The translations under genes and the position numbers were made by a program. Under the pieces are notes generated by a model, which ran no database searches, was not told the DNA's origin, and worked only from the letters and a program-made list of their open reading frames with translations. This document shows, in pieces, positions 38,301 to 50,300 of a stretch of DNA of 64,000 bases (position 1 is its first letter; each line of letters starts with the position of its first letter). The stretch is from Trichoplax sp. H2. Its lineage: Eukaryota; Placozoa; Uniplacotomia; Trichoplacea. The DNA lies in the NCBI GenBank assembly GCA_003344405.1, contig NOWV01000006.1:1116001-1180000 (forward strand), read 5' to 3'.

Positions 38301-41300
38301 TTATAAATATCCTTTTGGCAATTACTTTTTGTAATATCTGCGGTTTTATGTGCTTCAGAATGATAGCAATAGTCCCCTTCGTCCATTATTATCTTATCTG
38401 CCGGTGGCTCTACTTTCCCAGTATACCTATGAGGATACACTCATTAAGAGTGGGAAGCAGCTCACTCATAGTGTTTTTTTCAAAGTAAATATTTCAATGT
38501 TGCGCAGATTTGAGTGAATGATCTTTGTGTTGATTAGTAATCTTGTAATTAAAATATATTCATAGTCCTTAGTATTACTTGGATGTGATCTAACATTTGA
38601 TAAGAAAATTTCGGAAGAGGATCAGGAGTGGTCATGGTTTCGTTGCTTTTGTAAAGCCCATCGCGTAGGATTAAACATAATTCGAAGGGAACCAATTCCA
38701 GAAATGTTTTTAAAAGAAGTCAGGTCTAAAATTTCCGAATCTTATTCTGAATCTGAAGCTGATATTTCCAATTTGCACGAAGATCATAAGGTGTTTTCAG
38801 GCGAACAAGACAGAGAATTACTGCAATGGTTATACAGGTTTGAGCACAAATTAAGATTATCGCACCTGCTTTATTATCAACATTAATCGGACCGTAAATT
38901 ACTTCTAAATTTCATTTTTAATGCTATGCTATGGTTATGATCAGCCGACCAGACGACTGGAGCCTATTATGGGGAAGTAATCACAAATTTTATGTATGGG
39001 GTCATAACCACAGAGGTCAGCTAGGTGGTGTGCAGGGTACTAAAGTAAAATCTCCTGTAATTAACGATATCATCGCAGCTTTAAGACCGACAGCTGTAGC
39101 AGGCGGTGAGCAAACACTGTTTATATTGACAAGTGAAGGAAAGGTAAGATTTATAGGATAAATACAGAGAATTTCAGATTTCACAGATATCATGATTTAT
39201 TGCCTTAAAATATAATTAATAATAGCATTGTCATTGCATATTCCAACTCTGGCTGGTGGCTAAATTTTGTGCTTGAAAATACTTTACAATATAGGTTTAC
39301 GCATCTGGATTAGGTGGTAGTGGCCGCCTCGGAATTGGTAGAAGTGATAACATCGTTACTCCAGTGATAATCGAACCTTTACAGCATCTTAAAATTGAGA
39401 AACTATCCGTTCATTCTGGCGGGCGACACGCGATGGTATTAACGTCTAACTTCGAAGTTTTCTCGTGGGGTGATGGTGAAGATGGGAAATTAGGCCATGG
39501 AGATAAATTGTATGTTCAAATTATGTGAATTCTAAAGCAACAATGCATAACGTAGAAATCATTCTTTTGCTCCAATTATTAGATCATCTGAAACGCCTCG
39601 AAAAATTGAAGCACTATTAGGGAAGCAGATTGTGCATATTAGTTGCGGAAGTTCACATAGTGCTGCCATAACGTCTAAAGGGGAGTTATATACGTGGGGT
39701 AAGGGTCGTTATGGTCGATTAGGACATGGTGATGGCGATGATTGTCTGAAACCAAAGCTACTAGAGGCATTGAAGAGCTATAAGGTTATTGATGTAGCTT
39801 GCGGTAGTGGTGATGCTCAGGTATGTACATATGTCTTGCTTATCATTTATTAGAACATTCCTTGCTAGCTCTTTGAATAATAAAAATTAATCTTAATACA
39901 TTTCAGACACTTGCTATTACCGACGATGATTGTGTTTGGTCGTGGGGAGATGGCGATTACGGAAAGTTGGGTCGCGGTGGTAGTGATGGATGCAAGAAAC
40001 CTCTTCGCATTGAATCGCTAATTGGGATGGCTGTGTGTAAGGTCGAATGCGGCTCGCAGTTTTCCGTAGCTCTTACAAAGAATGGCGATTTGTATACATG
40101 GTAGTTGAATCTAATACAATCTGTATAAGTGTAATAATATAACGTTGCTACGTCATCGTAGACCATCAAGTAAGGATTTATAAGTTATATGTGAAATTGA
40201 TTTATGAATGATCTTAGGGGGAAAGGCGATTACTATCGATTAGGCCATGGCACTAATGATCATGTACGTCGCCCTCGCAAGGTTGCTTGTTTACAAGGTA
40301 AACAAATCGTAACTGTTGCTGCCGGATCATTGCATTGTGTTGCATGCACGGATGCTGGTGAAGTCTTTACGTGGGGAGACAACGATGAAGGACAACTAGG
40401 AAATGGCACTTTGAACCCAATACCGGAGCCAACTCTTGTTACGGTCCTAGAGAATGTGAAGCTTAACCGAGTAGGATGTGGTTCTGCACATAGTTTTGCC
40501 TGGTCGACAGAAGCCCCTATTGATATTGGATACATGCCAAATCAAATCCCTGTTGAATTTAATCATTTGCACCATTTACCACTGCCCGCTTTACGAAATC
40601 GTTTAATATTACTTCATCGGTTTTCTAGTTTAGTAGCGCCAGTTATTAATATGTTTAATCTGTGTCAAGAGGCAAGTAATGACATTACTTGCATAACATT
40701 AGATGCTTTGAAAGATATTTTGGTATCAACCGTCAAGGTATGCGTTATTTGTTTAAACTGTAGTTACATAGTTTCAATCGTTTATGTTCGATTAAACATA
40801 ACCATAATTTTTTTTGTAGGAAAATATCTTCAATAAGATTATTCAAGCTACTATGATTAGGGATAGGCAGCATGGTCAAACTATAGAATTAAATAGAATA
40901 CAGGTAAATTACTACTCGTTTATTTGTAGTTACTTATCTTACTTTGCTGCTTTAGAATAGGCTAATCGGTGCGCATTATGCTAGACTAACCATCAGGTTG
41001 CATTATATACATTTTGCTTTTGCACTTTTTATTTATGGGTTACATAATTCGTGATAAAATTGTTGTTACTAATAACAGGTTAAACGTTTCAATGGAAAAA
41101 ATAAGACCAGCGGTAACTACGATAGTTCTGTATTTTACCAAGTTAGTACTGCAATATGTGCCTCAAATTCAGATAATCTATTGCTACCTCATCGAGTATG
41201 GAAAGTTAAATTTGTCGGTGAAAGTGTCGATGACTGTGGTGGTGGGTATTCCGAATCTATTGCTGAAATATGTGATGAATTACAAAATGGATTGCTTCCT

Positions 41301-42339
41301 ATCCTTATTCCAACTCCCAATGGACGCGATGAAGCCGGTGTCAATCGAGATTGTTTTATAATTAATCCAGAAGTACGTCCATCTCAATCGCACCAATTCA
41401 TGGGTACTTTAATTGGAATCGCAATACGTACCGGGAGTCCATTGAGTCTGAACATAGCCCAACCATTTTGGAAACAGTTAACCGGACGCCTATTATCGCT
41501 TAGTGATATCACAGAAATTGATAAAGACTATGTGCCTGGGTTGTTGTGGATTCGTGATGCTAACCCTGAAGAGTTTGAAATATTCGCTTGTAAGGAACCA
41601 ACGTTTAGTACTCCAAGTGCTAGTGGTAAAGAAATGCATCTTTCCGGTGAACATTCGCGAGTTACTTTAGAAAATAGACATGAATACGTTGCTAAAGCAT
41701 TAAATTATCGTTTGCATGAGTTTGATGATCATATTGATGCCATCAGAGAAGGCATGTCCAAGGTTATACCGGTTCCGTTGTTGTCTTTATTTACTGGACA
41801 AGAACTAGAGCGTATGGTTTGTGGAAATCCGGAAATACCTATAGATTTACTGAAATCGGTATCAACTTTTAAAGGGGTTAAAAGTGATTCACCAATAGTG
41901 CAATGGTTCTGGGAAGTATTAGAAGGTTTTTCCAGTTATGAGCGTTCGTTATTTCTACGCTTTGTTTGGGGTAGAACCAGATTACCACGTACTATAGCAG
42001 ACTTTCGTGGTCGTGATTTTGTACTTCAGGTAAAATCTGGCTATATCAGTGAAACTATGTTATATGAAGTTAATAATTTCCTACTGTTACAATTCAATGT
42101 TTTAAATTAATGTTCCTATTCTGTTAACTTAGGTATTAGATAAGTATTCTCCACCTGATGATTTCTTGCCAGAATCGTATACGTGCTTCTTCTTACTTAA
42201 AATTCCGCGATATTCATCCAAAGAAGTTTTACGTGAAAAATTGAAATACGCAATTTACTTTTGTAAGTCTATCGATACTGATGATTACGCAAGAATTGCC
42301 CTAAATGTCGACATGACAATGGAAGATGATCTAATTTAA
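20218..42339 (+). CDS. HERC2: HERC2, giant HECT-type E3 ubiquitin ligase
   Basis: I traced 56 coding exons from ATG 20218 to TAA 42337-42339. Exon 1 is 20218-20289, then a 1.6-kb intron; exon 2 starts at 21919 and the last is 42133-42339. Exon phases agree at every junction except for one extra base at 29069-29071. Allowing for it, the product is about 4,694 aa (human HERC2 is 4,834). Exon 1 reads KWLK before the splice and FTRDGL after it, as in the human N-terminus. Order: Cys-rich module, RCC1-like domain 1, cytochrome-b5-like domain, MIB/HERC2 domain, SH3-like segment, UBA-like segment, CPH, second MIB-like segment, ZZ zinc finger, DOC/APC10, RCC1-like domains 2 and 3, and HECT. HERC2 builds ubiquitin chains, partners RNF8 in DNA-damage signalling, and acts on centrosome and iron/autophagy substrates in vertebrates. 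An in-frame TAA lies 12 nt upstream of the start. Introns are mostly 60-150 nt. One intron (33031-33104) has a GC donor. Confidence 0.97.
20290..21918 (+). other. HERC2 intron 1, no gene seen
   Basis: A 1,629-nt intron from a GTATTC donor to an ATACAG acceptor. It includes the tail of the duplicated block (to 20348), scattered TACTGTAC motifs (about 20505-20545 and 21705-21725) and several chance open frames of about 58 codons (from 20982 and 21671), none recognisable. Confidence 0.7.
22063..22140 (+). other. HERC2 N-terminal Cys-rich module
   Basis: Codons for eight cysteines fall in residues about 73-98 of the HERC2 model, in the pattern C-x6-C-x-CC-DG-x-C-GP-x2-GCNC-x2-C. Tight spacing suggests zinc or disulfide structure. 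The human protein, as I know it, has an acidic-lysine linker at this place and no such cysteines. Confidence 0.75.
23905..25660 (+). other. HERC2 RCC1-like domain 1
   Basis: Seven-bladed propeller spread over about seven exons. Each blade shows the typical SWG-G-D-G-(Y/G)-G-(R/K)-LG(H/R)G core followed by (V/I)ACGS-x-(Y/H/D)-(S/A)-x-(A/T)(L/V). Examples are at 24310-24359, 24480-24565, 24860-24905 and 25130-25160. It is likely a protein-interaction propeller. Confidence 0.93.
27257..27573 (+). other. HERC2 cytochrome-b5-like domain
   Basis: Reads [11 protein letters not shown], then [14 protein letters not shown], ending in FFVGLYAE, as in the HERC2 cytochrome-b5 fold. The first haem-ligand motif (HPGG) is missing, as in human HERC2, but a GHSEEA segment keeps a histidine at the second ligand position. 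Haem binding is unlikely without the first ligand. Confidence 0.88.
29749..30093 (+). other. HERC2 MIB/HERC2 domain
   Basis: Split by an intron at 29795-29959. Contains [15 protein letters not shown], then [19 protein letters not shown] and KYDLKL, almost the vertebrate sequence. The fold is SH3-like and shared with Mind bomb. Confidence 0.95.
32524..32695 (+). other. HERC2 UBA-like segment
   Basis: [16 protein letters not shown], then [15 protein letters not shown], gives the MGF loop and final helix of a ubiquitin-associated fold, at the position where vertebrate HERC2 has LMEMGFSRRNIEFA. Confidence 0.8.
32945..33216 (+). other. HERC2 CPH domain, interrupted by a GC-AG intron
   Basis: [23 protein letters not shown], then [13 protein letters not shown] and GGTYWVRYI match the CPH domain shared by CUL7, PARC and HERC2, which binds p53 in the human proteins. 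The intron at 33031-33104 begins GC rather than GT. Confidence 0.9.
33620..33760 (+). other. HERC2 ZZ-type zinc finger
   Basis: Cysteine pairs CNQC, CKIC and CREC followed by a terminal HEHD pair fit the ZZ fold. Human HERC2 reads CDGC, CRNC and CETC here. In human HERC2 it has been linked to binding SUMO and histone tails. Confidence 0.92.
33823..34545 (+). other. HERC2 DOC/APC10 domain
   Basis: Spread over three exons. [12 protein letters not shown], then [16 protein letters not shown] and [17 protein letters not shown] are the hallmark strands of the APC10-like jelly roll; the vertebrate sequence is nearly the same. Confidence 0.93.
34622..36790 (+). other. HERC2 RCC1-like domain 2
   Basis: Begins [14 protein letters not shown] and ends [11 protein letters not shown]. 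All seven blades are visible across five exons. The donor of the first exon could be 34690 (preferred, giving GSK-VKSP as in vertebrates) or 34709; both keep the frame. The intron 34690-35147 (458 nt) holds nothing else I can see. Confidence 0.93.
38945..40530 (+). other. HERC2 RCC1-like domain 3
   Basis: Begins RPDDW, then [13 protein letters not shown], and ends CGSAHSFAW. Blade cores are at 39465-39500, 39690-39735, 39940-39975, 40218-40255 and 40370-40410. It lies directly before the HECT linker, as in other HERC2 proteins. Confidence 0.94.
41079..42339 (+). other. HERC2 HECT catalytic domain
   Basis: [20 protein letters not shown], then [17 protein letters not shown] and [10 protein letters not shown] are the standard HECT landmarks. 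The catalytic cysteine is the TGC codon at 42184-42186. The protein ends shortly after [10 protein letters not shown], with a shorter tail than human HERC2 (about nine residues after it). The last intron (42030-42132) lies between the two lobes. Confidence 0.96.
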
Positions 42340-44392
42340 GTTATTATTATTGTAATTAATCAAAATAGCATGATGTGCTTATAACTATGATTTTTAAAAT
42401 TCTGCGTATTTTAGTGCATCAGGAACTATTTAGTGTTAATAAGAAAAAATCATTTTAAATCTGTAGATATAGCACGTGTATGACATCGAGAAGGACATAA
42501 TTTAACTGTAATATCCATTTGATTTTACTACGTTGAACGAATTAACGATTACTTGCGTATTGTTTGCTGATGTGTAGTAGTCAAATTACATTAAACACAC
42601 TAATTATGTGAACAACTGGGGATTGTCAGTAAGCCGGATAATAAGCACAGTATTATATGATATACTGATGATTGATCGACATTGTTTATTATTTATATCT
42701 TTAATGATCAAAATTACCCCATGGTAGACAACGTAGTAATTTTTGCTCTATAATATCTGTTGATATGTCATTGACAGATACACTTTGGTGTTATCTATGG
42801 ATATAAATATTTGATTTGACAATTTGTTGTACGCAGAAGAATATATGGTATTTTGTGAATGTTTTCAACAAAGTAATAATAAATTATGCAGAATATGTAA
42901 TTAACCTATATTTATGGAGGGCCATGATCTTTCTACGTCAATTTTACCGATCTGTAAATTGATGCTATCAAATGCAAATAATGATGTTTATAGCAAAATT
43001 TAAAGAGAAAGCACTTAAGAATAGGAGATACAGCCAATTTTTTTTCGTACTGTAAATAGTACAATAAGAGATATGATACATTTGGCCCAAAATTCCGGTT
43101 TAATAGTCTCTTAGGTATACAGTAAAACAAGATATCTTATTTGCCAAGTCACATATAGTAAAATATTGTAGATAGTCTTGACTCGAATTAACAAAATCTA
43201 GTGGAAAGTATAGGCGGTATATTCAGTTAGTTTATTACATGAGACCAATTCTAAAAAAAGTGGCTTCTGCTAACCGCTGTGACATTAATGTGCTGCATAA
43301 AAATTATCAATTAAATCATGATTTTATTTTTAATATTTGCTATATTTTTAGCTTCTGTCTTCAAGTGGTAATGCCTTACTTTAGTTCAGATTTTATGAGA
43401 TGAAATATTCCCATTTCATAATTAATTAAAAAATTACATGAGTAAAATTAGAGTTATTTTGAAAACAAATCGACTCATATTTATAAAATTAACGATGAAT
43501 GGCAGAAAATTGGTAGGACTATCAGTTAGGTAGGACAAATAGACAACCTCATTAAAAAATTTTGGTAACGTCATTAATTTCATTTTCAGCGCTAAAAAAT
43601 TAACAAACCAAACTAAATATCGTAGCGCCTCTTATGAAATAGTTATGTCAATTTATATCGCGATTAATGTCATTTATTTCTTTAATATCCTCTATTTGCT
43701 TACTTTAACACTTCTGTATGATTGTCTACTATTAAATTGCAATTATAAGATTAAGTAGTAACAATATTATCGACAAGTAAGCCATGAAATAAACAGAAGA
43801 TATTAACAATAACAATCTTCAAGAACAGCATTTTATTTAATACCGTGTCAAATAACTTATTCTTGAATAGTAATCCTATTATTTCAAGTAGTGTCTTGTT
43901 GAATGTACCGAGCAATTGTTTGTTTTTATATATGCACTGGACGATTAATCATGTATATGAGTATCGTATAATTATTGATTATTTTTATTTAATACTAAAA
44001 TGTCAGTATTAGTCTATAATAACAATGTAAAATTTTAAATAGTAATGTTTGAGGTAATGTACTGTATAACCAGAGGAGAAATGTTATATGCAGATAGTAG
44101 AACTTGAAAATTACAAATGCATATGAATATACCGCATTTTATGTATATTTCGTAAATATATTTATAATAATGATGCCTATGCAATGGCACTTATTCGTAT
44201 TCAAGATCACGTTAGTAATTAATGCAACAATCGTAGCACATGATAGACTCATTTTCTTCGCTTAGCAATTAGATGAATACATTCTCTTTTAACAGATCAA
44301 TTGCCATCTCTTGTAATTTTGAAATATCCCTAAAAGAGGATATCGCACTCATTTTTATGCACTTTGAGCAACACAAAGATAGCTAAAGCTAT
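42340..44392. other. Convergent 3' flank between HERC2 and the RhoGAP gene
   Basis: Both neighbours end here. An AATAAA at 42878-42883 is a possible HERC2 poly(A) signal, about 540 nt after the stop. No coding exon is evident on either strand. Confidence 0.5.
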
Positions 44393-47300
44393 TTATACCA
44401 ACGAAATATGTTGTACATCTTTTCGAGTAGTACCCATATTAAATTGGTGTTGCATTTTTTCAAATAATTCCTGATCTTTTTCCGCATCTCTTTCTGCACC
44501 TCTTTCTGTATCACCATGAGTTGGCGTAATTAATAAGTGGATTTCAGCGGGTAAGCCAGGCGTTTGTTCTACCCCACTACCGGTAATCGATGAATTTTGT
44601 ACTGTGTACATATTTTCAACACTTTTAGCTAGGAATTGAGAAGATGCTGTATAGGAAGAGGCTACTGGACTTGTATTTGCTGCTTGTTTATACCTATTTT
44701 TTGATTCACAATTAGATGAGGATCTAGCACGTCCGTATTCACCTTCAAATGGATGATTACTAGATGAATTATATCGATTATTGATTGGATAGGGTGATGC
44801 TTTAAAGGCAACATTGAATTGATCGATAGATCGATTCGGTATGCCTTGTGGCTGACCATTAGGATAATTTTGAGTATGATGACGGCTGAATTCATCTTTT
44901 TCAGGTGCAGCTAGTGGTGGTTGATAAATGTTAGGTGATGACGTTGGTTGGCGATCTTCATGATGACCCATCGATGATGAAGTAGCAAATTGTATATCTA
45001 CAGTTTCATTACGATTCCAGTGTTCTACATGTGCTATATTATTGTAATTGTCATATGTTTGATTACGATACTGGAATGAACTTCGTCGTTGTGGCATATT
45101 ATTTGGTTTATTTAATGAATTATTTAATGGATATTCCTGATAGCTATGATCACGACTAGATCGATGTTTAGTACTCTGGGAGCGAGTAATTCTGCTATTA
45201 CGATTACTATGGTTGCCATTACTAGTATCAGTATTGACAGGATCTTGATTTGGCACTTTAGTTTTATGTTGACGTAGTCCGTCTTGTTGATGGAAAGTAG
45301 GTATAATGTTTAAATTGTTGCCATTGTTAAAAATATTATTGCTACTGGCGATAACAGCGTTATTGGTGTTACTATTGTTATTACTAGATGTTGTTATATT
45401 ACTATTATTGATAGTACTATTATTATTGTTATTATTAGCGCTACTATTAATATTGGTATTACTATTAGCGTTTATAAGTTCCAGATTAGTGCCGCGCATA
45501 GCTTGCTGCCGCATTCCATCTTGAGAAAGGATATTGCTCTTGATATCATTACTGTTCTTGATATGGTCTTGATTTGGCGTTCTTATAGTTTGTTGGTGAT
45601 TGCTATCCTGATGTGGTGTTCGTATAGTTTGCTGCCTCAAACCATCATGATGATGTTGAAATGTTGGCATTATACTTAGATCAACATTATTAACAATGCT
45701 ACTACTATTGCCATAATCTTGTGTTGGTGTTCGTATTGTTTGTTGTCGTACACTGTCTTGATTATGAAATGTTGATGTTATATTAACGTCTGCGATACTG
45801 CTTCCACCATTGCTATTGATATTAGATTGCTCTTGATTTGAAACTCGATTGGTTTGTTGATGTAGTCCGTCTTGATGACGAAATGTTGGCATAATACTAA
45901 TGTCACCAACACTATTTTCACGAGGACACGAGGGTGATGCTGGTTCGTGATATTCGTTGCTTCTAGCTGCTAAGATTGTTGATAAGTTGGTGTCACTAAC
46001 TCGATCACTGTATCGCCGTAATAGTGGATTAGTAGTAGCAACTGAAGAAGAAGAATTGGGGTAATCTATCTCACTATTGCTACTAGATGACGTATAACTG
46101 TTAAGGTTTAAGGTAGCTGGATCATTGCCAACTTGCACTTGCTGTTGATTCAATGTCGTCTTAAGCCTTCGATTTTCACGTATGCTATCATTATTATGAT
46201 GCTTAGCCGATTGGAACTGGTTCTCCGATTGGTTACTCTCGGTATTGCTACCATTAACTGTTGCCTGTGATATCGGTATAATTTCAGTTTGTTTTAGGCC
46301 AGCATTGGTTGAAGATGGCAAACTTAAGTTAGATGCCGTTAGTTCTGATCGGTCAACAGTCTCTTTTGTATTACTATCATCACGTTTCAGTTTCTGTCCC
46401 AGATTTAAAGTTTCATTGCTTTCTTTCTCCCTATAGAATTTATACCTTAAGTTATAATCTGCGTTTTGATTTATAAGGGACAGAGTATGGTATATAACTT
46501 TCCTCAACTAAATTATTGTCGCTGTAATTTGTTAGTATTTAAACAAAAGATACCACTATATCACTGAGTTTATCTTTATACCTAAGCAATTGCTCTTGTT
46601 TCTTGTTTAATAGCTGAACGGCAGCGGCAGGTTCCCTTTCCAGGAGCGCAAGGAAACTCTTGCGATAGAGATTGGAGGAGATCTATCGGCAAATATAAGT
46701 ATATGATTTCGTAAATTCTAACAGTAAAAATTAGTGATTGCAGCGAATTAGATCAATTTAGAGATTATCGTATCTTAATATAGCTATCTCGTTATTCTGT
46801 AAGGAAGAAAGACTACCTCAAATAGAGTAGAATTTAATTCAATAAGATCTTCAGTTATGCCAATAACTATAGGCGTGTCATCAACACGATCAGCGCTATC
46901 GACAGCGAAATCTTGATTAACATTTTTCATCTATTTCATGACATAAATTCAATGAAAGTTTATTATTTACATTTAAATCTAAAAATCATATTAAAATATA
47001 ATATTAGTAAAAATTTAAAGTTTACCTTATGCAAAATATTTGGGCCCATAACCTTAGCCAAATTGCTGATATCCATTTTATTTCCTGGTATCTTTAAAGA
47101 TGGGCATAGAGATATTAGAAAATATTGTATGTAAATAATGCAATTTGAATGGCGGAATAAAACTACGATATTATCGAATGGTAGAATGATATTAATATGA
47201 ATTTTTATTAGAGCTACCTTTTCTCCATCGTTTGTTACGATATCATCCGCATTTTTAGCAACATTATTTAGGAATGCCACTAAAGATCTCAAAGTGTCAC

Positions 47301-50300
47301 GATTGGGAATTGGCAGAATACAGCATAATAGCTTTAACGCTTCTTTTCTTTCTTCCGGCGATAGTTCTAGAACAGATATTAAGGAAAAACCATTAAATAG
47401 ATTCAGAATTTATCATTATAATGAATTATTTGCGAAAAAGTAAATGTTTGTAATAAATTTTTAGTGATTAATATACTAACGAATATAATGCATGATTCAC
47501 TTACTTTTTGTGGCTAAAAAGGAAGAATATAACTCTCTTGTTAAGAGGGGTTCCGGTAAATAACGAAAGAAATCTTTAAAAATGGAGATAACATCATGTG
47601 GTGTATGTTCGTTTTCGTCAAATTGTATCGGTTGACCATTATCAAGATCCGCGCATATCTAGGCACGTTAGCATCGCGAAATCAATCAATTGATCGTACA
47701 TCAATAATTCATTTAGTATATACGGTAATTTTTCTATGATTAACTTAATAATCCGATATTAAGTTATGAAATTCTGTTGATCTTATACCTGCTTAATCTT
47801 TTTCTTGGATGATGCTATTCTAAATAAACCTTCTGCCCGCAACCCTGATATCAAGAATGCATAGAAAGGAAATATTGAATTTTTGAGTAAATGATAAGAT
47901 TCCTGGTTTACTGCTGTATTTGTATCCAATAATTACGGTGTTGTATTAGTATCAGTTTGATTATTAGTATAAACTTTAATACCTCAATATAGGGTAAAAT
48001 CATCTAACGTTCCTAGTAACATATAACTATTAAATATGAAATGCTGTATAAAAATTACTTATTACATTATCGTCTATTCTTAAATGAAAGTACAGTGCAT
48101 GAGTTGAGCGAGTATAAAATAACTGATTTTATATTTTGAACTAACTTGCTGTCGTTGCTATATCATTCATTAATACGTTTTGATCACTGAACTGGATATC
48201 GATAATCCTTCTACATTTAGGGTACAATAGTTTTAAACTAAAGATTAAATTTATCTGTTTACTGACCATTTTTTTCTATAAATTCGATCGATTTGGTAAC
48301 GATCAATGGTATTTTAGGTTGTTGGACAACATATTCATCAGGATCTCGATGGTTGTTATTTTGTCGACGTTTATTTTCGTCAGAAGAGGGCAAGGTTAAT
48401 GCTTCAACCAAGATCGAATTTCGTCTTTCCATAATTGGTGAAGTCAGTATATTTTGTTTACGGCGACCTTGGTTTAATCTAGGCATTTTACAGTCTTTGT
48501 TAACTTCTAGTGCAGCAATTAGTGATCGACGAAATGCTTTTGGACTTCCGAGTGATGCGCTAGCAAAAATCTGATTGATATCTTCAGCGTCTACGTCACC
48601 TTTAGTATTTGCTGATTTTTGAGCTAACTTTAATTGATTAATCTCATCTTGTCTAGATTTTTCATCATTAGCAATTACTTTAGATAACGGAATAGTAAAA
48701 ATTTTGGTCGATGTCTTGGAATCTATGAAATTTTAAGACACGTGTAATACAGCAAATGTTGTTAATAAATTCAATCGTTATTAAAGCTAAATGTCATTAT
48801 TTGCCTACAATTTTAATTTCCGTAAAATTAATAAGTAGCAGCTATTTTCTTCCATTTTAATCATTTTCATGTGTTCGATAAATTTTTTGAATTAGCTTAT
48901 ATATTCATAATTAGCATTATGATGCACTTTGATATCAAAGTTTAAAGTTTATTTATCTTAAATTAGACTGAGGCAGACTATATTATCGTCATAATCACAA
49001 TACGTGCTAGTATTTGTATACTAGAGCGTAATTTTGTTATTAACCTTTATCATTGCTAGAATTATTTCTTTTCTTCTTGGAAATTCTTTTCTTAAAAGAG
49101 CGCTTATGAGATGCTTCTGAAGCGTAATTCAAAATGTAAAATTTTTAAATTCTATAAATATTGGTGTAGTAATATCATTTTATAATTAGAGTTATCTGAT
49201 TATAATTATTGGCACGTTTGTGTTGAGCATGATGGCTCTAATGGACTAACCTTTAGGCATTACAACATCGGTGATACCATAATCGTTTTTTAATATCTTG
49301 ATCGCAGCATCTCTCAACCCTACATTTTCAGCTTTACATAATTCAAGCATTTGGATTGTTTTCTTATTGGCAATATATTTAGTTAGCAAAGATTGCCACT
49401 GCAGTGTTTCCTTTAATTCAAGATTAAAAAGATGAAAAATAAGTTCGATCAGTAACTATACAAATCATACCATTACTATGGATGAGCTATATTATAATGA
49501 TCATATACGTATATTAAAGATATTCTTCACTGGAATTAAAGAATCTACAATATTTGTACCATCTGCAAGTATCATGTTGATAAAGATAGTATTGGTGTTG
49601 GATGCTAACAAAATCTAATTCTATTGTGATACTGCAAGTTTATCCATAAGTAGGTAATAGGCTCGTGCTTAGAGCAGAAACGGTAGTAAAGAATCATTCT
49701 TGAGATAATGATGAATAACTTATAGTTATTATTAGGAAATGAAAGACAGATAGAATAATATGTGAGATTGAGTAGAATCGCTTGTACTACACTTATGAAT
49801 TACTATAGAGGATATGTTATATTTAATTAGTAATAATTAACTTCAATAAGTCTAAGTCTCTACTGTGTTCGAACGTTTATCAGTTTGAGTGATCGCAATA
49901 TTGGATAGAACATTTGCTATAATTTTAATATGGAAAAATTTATGTCCTTATATCTAAAAGATATCGATTCAGTTCAATTAAAATCATTCTTTGTAAGACC
50001 ATGTATAGCTTATCTAACATAAATGCTAATTCTTAGGGCTGTCGATAACAGAATCATTAGAGTTAATTGCTAACATCTTCAGTCAAGTACCAAATGTAAA
50101 ATTGTAATACTTTAATCATTTCCAAAGTATTTCTAACAGAAGAACTACATAATGATGTAAAAATTACCAGTTTAATTTGATTATGCCAGTTAAGCATCAA
50201 TCGTCGAATCGATAACGTCTTTCTGTAACCCATTATACAGGATAGTCAAGGTATATTAATGAGTAGTACAGTAAAATCTATACTTGTAAGTAGTGAATCA

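Noticed and set aside
45306-45524. Leu-rich plus-strand open frame resembling a membrane protein
   Set aside because: It is the antisense of the poly-Asn coding tract of the RhoGAP tail; AAT codons read as Leu/Ile-rich on the other strand.
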